NCBI GenBank assembly: GCA_037013495.1 | Contig: CM072806.1 | Span: 30,320,001-30,384,000, forward strand | Direction: 5' to 3' | Length of the DNA stretch: 64,000 bases | Source: Hippophae tibetana | Taxonomy: Eukaryota > Streptophyta > Magnoliopsida > Rosales > Elaeagnaceae | In this document: positions 47,800 through 57,999 of the stretch, in pieces | Layout: each line of letters opens with the position of its first letter | How positions within the stretch are numbered: position 1 is the stretch's first letter | Position numbers and translations under genes: made by a program | Notes under the pieces: model-generated | Seen by the model: only the letters and a program-made list of their open reading frames with translations | Database searches by the model: none | Told to the model about the DNA's origin: nothing

Positions 47800-48960
47800 C
47801 AAAGGAATAGGAATGATTGATTTTCTAACAACGTGTTGAAGATGATCATATTAGAACCCTAAGAAAACAAAGTCTTTAAAGCCCTAATCTTGAGATGCCA
47901 CAAAGGTTGATAACTCTCTTTGATAAGTCAAATTCAAGCATTCAATCAAGAACATACGAAAGAAAAAAAAGCTTTGTCAAAATATAATTTTCATTAATGA
48001 TATTTTTTCTGCCTCCAAATGATAAGGCTGCTACATTTTTATACAACCATTATGAAAAAAATGTCAATTCAAACCAAAGATAAACCCTTTGCACAATTCA
48101 ACCCTAATGGACTTATTTAGTTGTGGTTGGGCCTAATCAATCCTTAAAAATAAAATACTAAAATACTTATGATAAATAAAACATAAATCCACAATTAACT
48201 AAAACAAAAATTGTTTCCCAAATTAATCATTGCACTCAACTTGATCTTCTAAATCTATCTCTTGCATAGGATCTTGAGTAACTTGAGAATATTTAGAATA
48301 TTTGTAAACATCACCTTGGTCAACAACTCAATCTTCATTATTACCCTCTTTTTCGAAACGATTTGTCCTCGAATCTTAGCTCTGTAAGTTGGTCAATTTG
48401 GTATCGCAAATCCTTGTGGGAAATTTATTTTATGTTCAATTCCTCTCAAAGGAGGTAGTTTATAAAGAATCTCTTCAAGAAGTTAATCCTCAAAGTCCTA
48501 CAATAAAGATACAACACTAGGCAAAAATGAGTTAAGATTGTCAATAGAAAGATAAACATCTTTGTACATAATTACAAGTACACTTTTCCTTGCCATCATT
48601 GCACTCTTAATCTCATATTTTTCAGCAATTATACTTATTCTTTTATTTTTCTCTCTTGTTTTCTCATTTTTTCACCTTTTTGCTTACTTCTCTCTCCTTT
48701 TTTCCAAATTGTTCTCTCTTTTGCTCATTTTTTTCTCTTTTCTACTCATTTTTCTCTCCTTGGTGCTCCTCTTCTCCTTCATCCTTAGGCTATATATTTA
48801 GGGTTCTCCTTGTGACAAGAAAATCTCCATGCATAGGTTCTTCCACTTTAACATCAGAACAATCCTCCAATAGTGGTATCTCATCGTCACTTGAATTAGA
48901 ACTTTTGATTTCTCCATTTGTTTGTACATCTATAACCTTTTTGTCTGGTTTATAATCTGC
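47800..48960 (-). pseudogene. Older Ty3/gypsy pol remnant, left part (host of the young element)
   Basis: The minus strand reads DDEIPLLEDCSDVKVEEP and GDFLVTRRTLN near 48790-48910, the linker before protease. It then gives a Lys/Glu-rich run, then LPPLRGIEHK and PTYR of the RT N-terminus near 48370-48470, then a FEDKSF/acidic end like the 3' coding end of such elements. RT core, RNase H and integrase are deleted. 47800-48200 is probably its LTR or 3' tail. The frame continues to the right of the young element at 56594-56750. Confidence 0.55.
48956..48960. repeat. Target site duplication (TCTGC), left of young element
   Basis: TCTGC directly before TGATGCTTAT; repeated at 56594-56598. Confidence 0.92.
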
Positions 48961-50565
48961 TGATGCTTATTTTCCCAAGTGTACGAATCATTCAAGTAAT
49001 AAAGTGTACAAAAAGTACGGATATCGAACCCTCAAGGAATGGCGTTACTAAGTACCGAAATTGACTAACCCTAATTTTATTTGAAAACCGAATTGTTGAA
49101 ATTGTTTTAAAAGAAAATTAACATAAAACCAAACGCAAATAACAAAATTTAATGTTGTTCACAAATGATTAAAAAAACGCTAAGGCATTTGATTTCGCTA
49201 AATCAATTCAATCCGATTTCAAGTCACGTTATATGAGATTCAAAGTTAAAAGTGATGGTTGAAAAACCCAAACTTATCTAATACTCTTTCTCAAGTTATA
49301 TTAGAATTACTTATCTATGAAAACCAACTATATTTCTATGAAGATTTAATCACAAATAAGCACAATACGATTTATGGAATTTCTAGAATAACCACATACA
49401 TCATGCATTAGGTGTCAAACTCGCATTCAACATACGGTATTTATCACAAGAAGCATTCATTACACATCTCCTCTCGGTCTCAATATAATGCAACAAATCA
49501 TCTAAATCTTGATCAGAAATTTAAAAGCATTAAGCATGGAAATAAATACTCAACTTGAAAACAATGAATTCATATAACAATAACAAAAGAAATCAGATTT
49601 CCTTGATTTAACTACATCATAGCCTTAGCAAAAACGAATTAGTTCATAACGAAATTAAGAACAAACATTATTTCAATTGAATCCATGAACAAACAATCTG
49701 AATAAAATGCAGAAAACAAAAGCTAAGGAGAAGAGATGAAGAACTCTTGAAGATGAAGACTTGGTAGCAACAATGGTGATGATCCTTCAAGCTTCTCCAA
49801 CCTTTCTCTCCAAAATTTCCTTTTCTCCTCCAAAAATAACTTAGATCTGCCCTCTCTGTCGTCCCCCTCTTTTCCATCATAATGTATATATAGATCTAGG
49901 GTTTGGGGGGCAATTTTGGAACAAAACAACATAAAAAATGTATTTTTGGACGAAACTCGCCGGCGGCAACATTATTCTCGCCGCGGCGAGATTTCTGGAA
50001 AATTAAATATTTAGGTTTTTGATTTTGGCCGGCGGCCAAAATAATGTGGCCGGCGGCTAGATACTTTGGCCGGCGGCCAACATAATGTGGCCGGCGGTGA
50101 GATGCTTTGGCCGGCGGCGAGATTAGTTTACCAAAATTTGTGCTCTCGGGAAGATTTTCGCCAAGATTTTAGCCGGCGGCGAGATGCTTTGGCCGGCGCC
50201 GAGATAATTTGGCCGGCGGCGAGAATACTTTGGCCGGCGGCGAGATTCACTTGGCCATAATCCGTGCTCCCTGCATGATTTTCAACATTTTTTTTCCGTA
50301 AGGTTTTCGCCGGCGGCGAGAATACTCTCGCCGGCGGCGAATTTCCAAATTTTGAAATTTTTGTTCTCTTTTTATTTTCATTCAATCCCGATCATTATAC
50401 TTTGTCCCTAACTTCTCCAAAATCATGATTTTACCTGAAATTGCACTTTAAACACGAAATACCCATGAAATGATATTTGTGGATTAAATAATCAAATAAA
50501 CACAATTTTCACACAAATATCAACATTTAAATCATAACAAAAATGCAATAATTTAGCTCTTATCA
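48961..50565 (-). repeat. 3' LTR of the young element (1605 bp)
   Basis: The plus strand runs TGATGCTTATTTTCCCAAG...TTTAGCTCTTATCA. The minus-strand TATA box is at 49885-49893. The GC-rich U3 block at about 49958-50342 carries repeated GGCCGGCGGCGAGAT units (GGCGGC on this strand). Nearly identical to 54967-56593 apart from repeat-unit gain or loss in that block. Confidence 0.95.
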
Positions 50566-50581
50566 ACAACCCCCAACCAGC
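50566..50581 (-). other. Polypurine tract of the young element
   Basis: On the minus strand GCTGGTTGGGGGTTGT lies directly before the LTR start TGATAAGAGC. Confidence 0.65.
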
Positions 50582-50604
50582 TTCTTGCTAGTCTCTAGCA
50601 AGAA
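50582..50604 (-). other. Perfect hairpin next to the polypurine tract
   Basis: Arms TTCTTGCTAG and CTAGCAAGAA with a TCT loop (10-bp stem). Diverged versions stand at the same place in the elements ending at 60644 and 63956. Confidence 0.75.
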
Positions 50605-52250
50605 AAGCGATCTATGAATAATTTAAGAGGAGAAATTAAAAGAAAAATTCAAAGGAAATTTATTCTATTTACAACATTGCATTAAGCATATGCAATAAGC
50701 CTTTAAACCCCTAGGTGGCCCTAGTAGGACGAGTTGTAGTCTCGTGAGGGCTTCCAGTGACGATACCCACAAACATCATACCTATAACTATACTAACTTA
50801 AAACAATAAAATCACATAACAAATAATTTGCACAAATGTCTCAAAAATTGTAAATAACACCCAACATATAGAATAATTAAATGTCACCTAAGCTTTAAGA
50901 AATCTCAAATGCAAATTTCACTTTTGTTTTTGACTCTTAAACATCCATCAAACCACAAACCAATAGCCATAATGCCCGGATAATATTATGCATAACATCC
51001 ACAAACAAAAAGGTGAAATCTCAAACTCCATAGGCTCACTTTTCAAACCTCTCTCCACTAATGAAGGAAAAATACACCACTTCGGATCAATAGGACTTTA
51101 TGAGGCTTGTAATGTTAGGCTTAGGTATTTGGTTAAGAAAGAACGGGAAGTGTCAAAATACAAATAATAGCACTTATTAGATTAAACACAACCAATTAAG
51201 TAAAAGAGTAACACCATTTAACCCAAATTGTTTCTTCCGATCATAACCCATTTTTCCAAAGATAAACCAACTTCTTCCTCAATTTTTTTTTTCACCTCAG
51301 TATATCAATCACTAACACTCTTTTATTTACTAGAGTGTGAAGGCCTTTTTTTCTCTCTCTCTTTTTTTTTTTACTCAATTGCTCTTGAAAAGCCAACAAC
51401 TTTCTTCCAATATATGTGGATTTCCTTTCTTCTTCTTTTTGTTTTTTTTTTTGTTTTTTTGTTTTGTTTTTTTTTTTTTGCATCCTTACTCCAATTGCTC
51501 TTGAAAAGACATAACCCCCAACCGATTTCTCCCAATATATGTGGAAGATTTCTCCAATTCCTCTTGAAAAGTTTGTGTTCAAAATTAAGTGCTCTTAACA
51601 AATAAGGTAGGAATTATATATATATATTTTTGGCTCAATAGAAGGTAGGTTATATAAGGCAAAAAGAAAGAAAAGTAAGGCTAACAATATATTTAAATAG
51701 GCTCAAAGAGGTAACTAGTGATATAAGGATAACAAGGTAGGCTTAAAATGGCACAATCGATCCAAAAATGGCCTACATCATATCCTAAACAGTGCAATTC
51801 CAAATTATTTCGCCTCAAGAGGTTTTCAAATGAGTTCTAGAGTTTGTTGAGATCACAAAAATATTCATGAAAAATTCGCACATAAGACTTCTCTAAGCAT
51901 TTAGACTAATCAACCAAATCATACCACATACCAAAAGAGTCGCCAACTAGGTAAAATCAACATTTGAAATTCTCTTTAAACCGAAGCAAAATTTAATGTC
52001 TTCTAACTGCTACTTGTTATCACAATCACATTATTATCATCAACGTGCAAATTAAAATAAGTAAAATGCAAATAAAATAAAATAAAAATAAAAATAGAAA
52101 TAAGACAATAAAGAAATAAAAGAAATTAAATCAAAATGTAGAAAAATAAATGGAAAATCAAAATTAAACACAAACAAAAACACAAACAAAACTAATAAAA
52201 ATGAAGGGAAGAAAAGATTTACCGTTTACTGCACCCCCAACCAAAACCTT
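50605..52250 (-). other. 3' non-coding region of the young element
   Basis: About 1.65 kb without a frame. 51378-51580 holds three copies of CAATTGCTCTTGAAAAG, two of them with a CCAATATATGTGGA partner, separated by long T runs (51360-51480). 52070-52150 is A-rich. The open frames here are by-products of the T runs. Confidence 0.6.
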
Positions 52251-52266
52251 ACATTGTCCTCAATGT
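52251..52266 (-). other. Conserved palindrome after the coding region
   Basis: Minus strand ACATTGAGGACAATGT (6-bp arms) followed by GGTTTTGGTTGGGGGTG. The same signature is at 38931 and 59030 in other Athila-like elements of the window. Confidence 0.65.
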
Positions 52267-52312
52267 AAGAAAGGGAAGAGAGATCTCCTTTCCGCCAGCG
52301 GTGAAACTGTCC

Positions 52313-54742
52313 TCACCGGTGGTGAACGTAAGAAATTTTATTTTTATTTTTTAGATAGGATGGCATTGGGTTTAGCTCAATCTTGTTGGCTCCATTCTTT
52401 ACCAATGAGGTTGGAGTTTCATTTGTTCCCAACTCCTTAAATATTCCATCACTGCATAAATATTCATTAGGTGCTGCCAGTAATCCAGAACATTGTCTCG
52501 TCCCCTCATCTTCCTCCTCAATTGTTGTAGATTTCACAAGGCCAGCTTCTAGTGGTAGCAATGGAGTTATCTCCTCTAAAGTTTCCGAGATTAACCCGTC
52601 AAGAGTGTTAATTTGCAAACAAGAATATACATCACTTGGAGATTTTATTTCTTCAAAAACATCAAAAGTTACTTGTTCATCTTGCACCCGTAAAATGAGC
52701 TTTCCTTGCTGAACATCAATCAATGTTCTTCCAGTTGCAAGGAACGGTCTCCCCAATATCAACGGTATCTCTCTATCTTCCTCCATGTCAAGCACCACGA
52801 AATCTACAGGGAAAATAAACTTGCCGACTTTAATTAAAACATCCTCAATTACCCCTAGAGGATATTTCACCGATCGATCCGCTAATTGTAAAGATATTGA
52901 AGTGGGCTTCACTTCTCCCAGGCCTAGTTTCCTGAAAACAGAAAGTGGCATCAAATTAATGCTTGCTCCTAAATCACATAGGACTTTATCAAAATTGCAA
53001 CTTCCTATAGTACAAGGTATAGTAAAACTCCCTGGGTCTTTCAATTTCTGTGGCAGTTTTCTTTGAAGAACTGCACTGCATTCCTCATTTAGCATGAAAG
53101 TTTCATTATCTCCTAGCCTCCTCTTCTTTGATAGGATTTCCTTCATGAATTTTGCATATTTGGGCATTTGTTCCAACATCTCTGCAAAAGGAATGTTAAT
53201 ATGCAATTTCTTAAAAATATCCAGAAATTTATCAAATTGATTATCAAGCTTTTTCTTATTCAGTCTTTGAGGATATGGGATAGGAGGCTCATATTTTGCA
53301 TATGGGGAAGGTTGAATATCTTGGGATCTTGATGGCTTTTCTTTAGATTCTTCCATCTTTTTCTCCGATTTCTTCTGATTCTCAAGTTCTTTTCCACTTC
53401 TCAATGTGATAGCCTTTACATGCTCTGTGGGATTTATGGTGTCACTAGGCAGCGATCCTTGCGACCTTTCTGCAATCTGCTTTGAAAGCTGCCCTAGTTG
53501 GTTTTGGATGTCCCTGTTGATTGCCTCTTGATTTCTGAAATTTGCTCTTGTTTCCTCAATGAACTTTCCTAAAATTTCTTCCAAATTTGTTTGTTTCTTC
53601 TCTTGGGGTTGGTACGAAGATGATGACGGTTTGAATCCCCCTTGATTATTTCCCCATGACAAATTTGGATGATTTCTCCAACCTGGATTATAGGTGTTCG
53701 AATATGGGTTATGTTGAGGTTTTTGAAAATTTGAAACATAATTTGCTTGCTCAGCATTTGGTGAAGCAAATGGATTTCCAACTTGGCACTCGATACTAGC
53801 ATGATTTCCACCACATAAATCACATTGTGCAGTTGGTTTGGATTCGAATTTGGAAGAAAAAGAATCCATCTTTCTTGAAAGAACAGCAACTTGAGCCGAC
53901 AAAGCATTCACTGAATCAATTTCATGCACTGTTGCTGGTCTTTTTGCAATTACCCGCTCTGAATGCCACTGATTGTTGTTTTCTGCCATAATCTCTAAAA
54001 ACTCATGAGCATCCTCCGGTGTTTTTCCATTTAAAGACCCTCCAGCTGCAGCATCAATCATTTCCCGATAGTTTGAAACCAATCCATTATAAAATGTAGA
54101 CACTTGCAACCAAATCGGTATACCATGATGTGGGCACTTCCTCAACATTTCTTTGAATCTTTCCCAAGCTTCATACAACGATTCTTGGTCATATTGTGTA
54201 AAAGATGTGATTTCATTCCTCAATTTTACCGTCTTAGCAGGAGGAAAGAACTTAGACAAGAATTTCTGAACCAACTCATTCCATGTTGTAATTGATCCCG
54301 GTGGTAATGAGTTTAGCCACTCCTTGGCTTTATCCCTAAGTGAAAAAGGAAAAACCCTCAATCTTATAGCATCTTCAGACACACCATTTATTTTGTAAAG
54401 ATCACACACCTCCAGAAAGTAAGCAATATGTGCATTTGGATCATCCTTTGACATTCCCCCAAACTGATTTGTTTGAACCATTTGGATAAAGGATGGTTTT
54501 ATCTCAAAGTTATTGGCTTGAATAGTTGGCCTCCTTATACCCGAAGTAGTCCCAGCAACATTAGGCGCAGCATAATCCCTCAAAGCTCTACGATTTCCAC
54601 CTCCTTCAACAAATGGTGGATCCATGGCTGATTGTCTATTAGGAGCTGAAGTTGAACGTCTTCTCTCTCGGTTTAGATGCCTATATGTTCTATCAATCTC
54701 CGGATCAAATGGTAGAAGGTTAAGGCTTCTTGTACGTCTCAT
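52313..54742 (-). CDS. gag-pro: Gag-protease polyprotein of the young Athila-like element (809 aa, intact)
   Basis: Makes the capsid/nucleocapsid and aspartic protease of a cytoplasmic virus-like particle. Basic N-terminus (residues 1-40, Arg-rich), capsid domain about 75-245 (ANNFEIKPSFIQMV, DKAKEWLNSLPPGSITTW, FFPPAKT, LYEAWERFKEMLRKCPHHGI). Knuckle at 307-319 in the Athila form C-x2-C-x3-H-x4-C, then an Asn/Gln-rich spacer and a Lys/Glu-rich linker with AITLRSGKELE (444-454). Retropepsin about 545-690: active site DLGAS at 590-594 and LILGRPFLATG as the flap-side partner (662-672). The last recognisable words, ELNPMPSYLK (789-798), are where RT normally starts; the ORF then runs 11 residues into 3' non-coding sequence and stops. 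I chose the ATG at 54742, which opens the whole frame about 200 bp past the primer site. No stop or frameshift, unlike every other element ORF here. Confidence 0.93.
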   Translation of the reverse strand: MRRTRSLNLLPFDPEIDRTYRHLNRERRRSTSAPNRQSAMDPPFVEGGGNRRALRDYAAPNVAGTTSGIRRPTIQANNFEIKPSFIQMVQTNQFGGMSKDDPNAHIAYFLEVCDLYKINGVSEDAIRLRVFPFSLRDKAKEWLNSLPPGSITTWNELVQKFLSKFFPPAKTVKLRNEITSFTQYDQESLYEAWERFKEMLRKCPHHGIPIWLQVSTFYNGLVSNYREMIDAAAGGSLNGKTPEDAHEFLEIMAENNNQWHSERVIAKRPATVHEIDSVNALSAQVAVLSRKMDSFSSKFESKPTAQCDLCGGNHASIECQVGNPFASPNAEQANYVSNFQKPQHNPYSNTYNPGWRNHPNLSWGNNQGGFKPSSSSYQPQEKKQTNLEEILGKFIEETRANFRNQEAINRDIQNQLGQLSKQIAERSQGSLPSDTINPTEHVKAITLRSGKELENQKKSEKKMEESKEKPSRSQDIQPSPYAKYEPPIPYPQRLNKKKLDNQFDKFLDIFKKLHINIPFAEMLEQMPKYAKFMKEILSKKRRLGDNETFMLNEECSAVLQRKLPQKLKDPGSFTIPCTIGSCNFDKVLCDLGASINLMPLSVFRKLGLGEVKPTSISLQLADRSVKYPLGVIEDVLIKVGKFIFPVDFVVLDMEEDREIPLILGRPFLATGRTLIDVQQGKLILRVQDEQVTFDVFEEIKSPSDVYSCLQINTLDGLISETLEEITPLLPLEAGLVKSTTIEEEDEGTRQCSGLLAAPNEYLCSDGIFKELGTNETPTSLVKNGANKIELNPMPSYLKNKNKISYVHHR

Positions 54743-54942
54743 ACAAAAATCCTACAACCAGAAAATCAACTAACACAAAAACAACACAAAGTTAAAATTT
54801 TTATTTTTATTTTTTTATTTTTTATGATAAATAAAATAAAACAGCAAAATAAACAAAATTGAAAATGAAAGAAAGATAAAGCAAATTAACTTCAAATTAA
54901 AACTAAGATTAGGTAGTATCGATATTAATAAAATCAAACCAT
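54743..54942 (-). other. Leader of the young element
   Basis: About 200 bp of AT-rich untranslated leader between primer site and gag ATG. No short frame of note. Confidence 0.6.
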
Positions 54943-54960
54943 TCCCCGGCAACGACGCCA
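54943..54960 (-). other. Primer binding site (tRNA-Asp)
   Basis: Minus strand TGGCGTCGTTGCCGGGGA, one base different from the complement of the 3' end of plant tRNA-Asp. It starts six bases after the LTR end. Confidence 0.88.
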
Positions 54961-55890
54961 AAAACTTGATGCTTATTTTCGCAAGTGTACGAATCATTCA
55001 AGTAATAAAGTGTACAAAAAGTACGGATATCGAACCCTCAAGGAATGGCGTTACTAAGTACCGAAATTGACTAACCCTAATTTTATTTGAAAACCGAATT
55101 GTTGAAATTGTTTTAAAAGCAAATTAACATAAAACCAAACGCAAATAACAAAATTTAATGTTGTTTACAAATGATTAAAAAAACGCTAAGGCATTTGATT
55201 TCGCTAAATCAATTCAATCCGATTTCAAGTCACGTTATATGAGATTCAAAGTTAAAAGTGATGGTTGAAAAACCCAAACTTATCTAATACTCTTTCTCAA
55301 GTTATATTAGAATTACTTATCTATGAAAACCAACTATATTTCTATGAAGATTTAATCACAAATAAGCACAATACGATTTATGGAATTTCTAGAATAACCA
55401 CATACATCATGCATTAGGTGTCAAACTCGCATTCAACATACGGTATTTATCACAAGAAGCATTCATTACACATCTCCTCTCGGTCTCAATATAATGCAAC
55501 AAATCATCTAAATCTTGATCAGAAATTTAAAAGCATTAAGCATGGAAATAAATACTCAACTTGAAAACAATGAATTCATATAACAATAACAAAAGAAATC
55601 AGATTTCCTTGATTTAACTACATCATAGCCTTAGCAAAAACGAATTAGTTCATAACGAAATTAAGAACAAACATTATTTCAATTGAATCCATGAACAAAC
55701 AATCTGAATAAAATGCAGAAAACAAAAGCTAAGGAGAAGAGATGAAGAACTCTTGAAGATGAAGACTTGGTAGCAACAATGGTGATGATCCTTCAAGCTT
55801 CTCCAACCTTTCTCTCCAAAATTTCCTTTTCTCCTCCAAAAATAACTTAGATCTGCCCTCTCTGTCGTCCCCCTCTTTTCCATCATAATG

Positions 55891-55900
55891 TATATATAGA
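55891..55900 (-). promoter_or_regulatory. TATA box driving the young element
   Basis: TCTATATATA on the minus strand, in the same context (AAACCCTAGATC upstream) as in the solo LTR. Being in the 5' LTR, it would start the gag-protease transcript. Confidence 0.65.
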
Positions 55901-55963
55901 TCTAGGGTTTGGGGGGCAATTTTGGAACAAAACAACATAAAAAATGTATTTTTGGACGAAACT

Positions 55964-56370
55964 CGCCGGCGGCAACATTATTCTCGCCGCGGCGAGATTT
56001 CTGGAAAATTAAATATTTAGGTTTTTGATTTTGGCCGGCGGCCAAAATAATGTGGCCGGCGGCCAAAATAATGTGGCCGGCGGCTAGATACTTTGGCCGG
56101 CGGCCAACATAATGTGGCCGGCGGCGAGATGCTTTGGCCGGCGGCGAGAATTATTTGGTCGGCGGCGAGATTAGTTTACCAAAATTTGTGCTCTCGGGAA
56201 GATTTTCGCCAAGATTTTAGCCGGCGGCGAGATGCTTTGGCCGGCGGCGAGAATACTTTGGCCGGCGGCGAGATTCACTTGGCCATAATCCGTGCTCCCT
56301 GCATGATTTTCAACATTTGTTTTCCGTAAGGTTTTCGCCGGCGGCGAGAATACTCTCGCCGGCGGCGAAT
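55964..56370 (-). promoter_or_regulatory. GCCGCC array in the 5' LTR
   Basis: Repeated GCCGCCGGC/GGCCGCCGGCC units (seen as GGCCGGCGGCGAG on plus) just upstream of the TATA box. The motif is the GCC-box core of ERF-type factors. Unit number differs among the three LTRs of the family. Confidence 0.65.
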
Positions 56371-56593
56371 TTCCAAATTTTGAAATTTTTGTTCTCTTTT
56401 TATTTTCATTCAATCCCGATCATTATACTTTGTCCCTAACTTCTCCAAAATCATGATTTTATCTGAAATTGCACTTTAAACACGAAATACCCGTGAAATG
56501 ACATTTGTGGATTAAATAATCAAATAAACACAATTTTCACACAAATATCAACATTTAAATCATAACAAAAATGCAATAATTTAGCTCTTATCA

Positions 56594-56598
56594 TCTGC
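56594..56598. repeat. Target site duplication (TCTGC), right of young element
   Basis: Second TCTGC, directly after CTCTTATCA. Confidence 0.92.
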
Positions 56599-56750
56599 TC
56601 TCTCCTCCACATTGGATTCAGTTTCTCCTTTGTCAAAATCATGTCTTCTATGTCTTAATGTATCTAATTTAAAACGAGGAGAGGATTCTAAATGATTTAG
56701 CCTCTTATATTCTAAATGATCCAACCTATAAGAATATTATTAAGGTATTA
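56599..56750 (-). pseudogene. Older Ty3/gypsy pol remnant, right part
   Basis: The minus strand reads RLDHLEYKRLNHLESS and a charged stretch up to NVEERAD, in frame with YKPDKKV across the young element once one TCTGC copy is discounted. This is the gag-protease linker of the host element. Confidence 0.55.
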
Positions 56751-56754
56751 ATTA

Positions 56755-57770
56755 TATTCATTTTGCACTCCATATATCTCTGTTACTTCTTTTGTGTCAT
56801 TCTTGATTTTTCTGTGATCAATTATAACATGTATGGTTGATAGTGAATATGATATAATAATAAAGTTGTTATGCTTGCAAAATATTGAATAGGTAAAACA
56901 ATTTTTTAAAATTAATTGATTTTATTTTTATTCAAGATTTTTATAAAGAATGTTATTTGAAGGAGTATATTACTCTTAATAACAAACTTAATATGAGAGT
57001 TAAAATTAAGATTTAATTACTTTGACTTAATTTGGAGTATACTCTTTTATTTTATATTTAATTATTTGGATATTTAGAGTGAAACTCTATTTCAAAGGTT
57101 TTTTACAAAACATTATTATTTAAAAATGTATTTAAAACATATTTTCTTAAATAATTTTAAAATCTAAAAGTTATTTTTCATATATTTAAATTCTTATGTT
57201 TAATTTGAACACCTTGAATAAAATCTAATTAACTCACTCTGTCTATAGCTGTGATTAGATAGTTTCTTTTTTCTTAGAAATAAAGCTAAAATTTAATACT
57301 TAATTAATTAATAACCTAAATAATATGATCACATCCATAATAACCTAAATAATATTAAACAAAAGAATTTGGACCTCGACTAAAGACACTTTTATACCAA
57401 ACAAATAAAATCAATAAATATCAATTTATATTTTTAATAACCTAAATAATATGAGCACACATAATTATGAAATTATTATATCCATTATTCTCCAATGTTA
57501 ATGAACGTATTAAATTTCATGAGTAATTATTGAATCTATGTCTATCTTTATCATTATGCATTAGATTAGTTTTTTTTTTCAAACACCAAATGATTGTAAC
57601 AAAATGTTTAGGTTTAAATTTTTAAAAAAAATTAAATAATATTTAAATCCCACACAATATTACTTCTTTGAATTGACCTTTGGAGTATACTTATCATTTC
57701 TATAAATGATTCATACACTTGTGAGAATTGATAAAATTTAAAATGGACAAGTATTTACGAAATCGATATT
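56755..57770 (+). repeat. Truncated Athila-like 5' LTR
   Basis: 56840-57740 follows the U5 half of the LTR at 19232-20977 word for word (ATGATATAATAATAAAGTTG, TTATTTTTATTCAAG, CTTGAATAAA, GTATACTTATCATTT). The U3 half is missing, and the 3' end and primer site (ATCGATATTATCCCCG) are badly decayed. Confidence 0.55.
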
Positions 57771-57999
57771 ATCCCCGATTTCGTTCAATAAAGCTAACCT
57801 CTTTTTATATTCTTAAAAAATTCAAAAATTCAACTAGTCTCAAGAAGCAAGTAGTTTGTGGGTGACAATCTCAAAATCAGAATTTTAGAAAAACATAATG
57901 GAAAAGAATGACAAAAATAAATTCCAAATAAGACTCTAAAGAAAGACTCTTAACCATAATATGACTCCATTATTTTTATATCGGACTTGGATAGAAAGT
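57771..57999 (+). other. Decayed leader / gag remnant
   Basis: No recognisable capsid sequence; AT-rich with short frames only. Confidence 0.4.

Larger units (their letters stand above)
48961..56593 (-). mobile_element. Young non-autonomous Athila-like retrotransposon with intact gag-protease and no pol (7.6 kb)
   Basis: Order on the minus strand: 5' LTR (54967-56593), primer site, leader, 809-codon gag-protease ORF, 1.7-kb 3' non-coding region, polypurine tract, 3' LTR (48961-50565). TCTGC flanks both ends. Outside the GC-rich repeat block I count about eight differences between the LTRs over ~1.5 kb, pointing to a recent insertion. RT, RNase H and integrase are entirely missing: the ORF stops at the point where RT should begin. 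It must rely on pol proteins from another element. Confidence 0.93.
54967..56593 (-). repeat. 5' LTR of the young element (1627 bp)
   Basis: The minus strand opens TGATAAGAGCTAAATTATTG and ends ATAAGCATCA. The GC-rich U3 block at about 55964-56370 has one arrangement of units absent from the 3' LTR and lacks another. The TATA box at about 55891-55899 (TATATATAG on plus) precedes a transcribed purine-rich leader. Confidence 0.95.

Noticed and set aside
48562..48955. Hydrophobic, membrane-like frames on the plus strand
   Set aside because: They are the antisense of a Lys/Glu-rich linker of the minus-strand gypsy remnant; TTT/CTC repeats give false Phe/Leu/Ser runs.
49668..49932. Two small frames just after the TATA box, repeated at 55674-55938
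   Set aside because: Present in both LTRs because the LTRs are near-identical; no domain. A short upstream frame in the leader is possible but cannot be supported as a protein.
50066..50385. Ala/Gly/Arg-rich frames in the LTRs (also 56093-56413 and 36931-37176)
   Set aside because: Translations of the GGCCGGCGGC repeat units; they lie upstream of the TATA box and would not be in the element transcript.
52313..52360. Start of RT at the end of the intact gag-protease ORF
   Set aside because: Only the ten residues before RT are present; what follows is A-rich 3' non-coding sequence with no RT motif on any frame.
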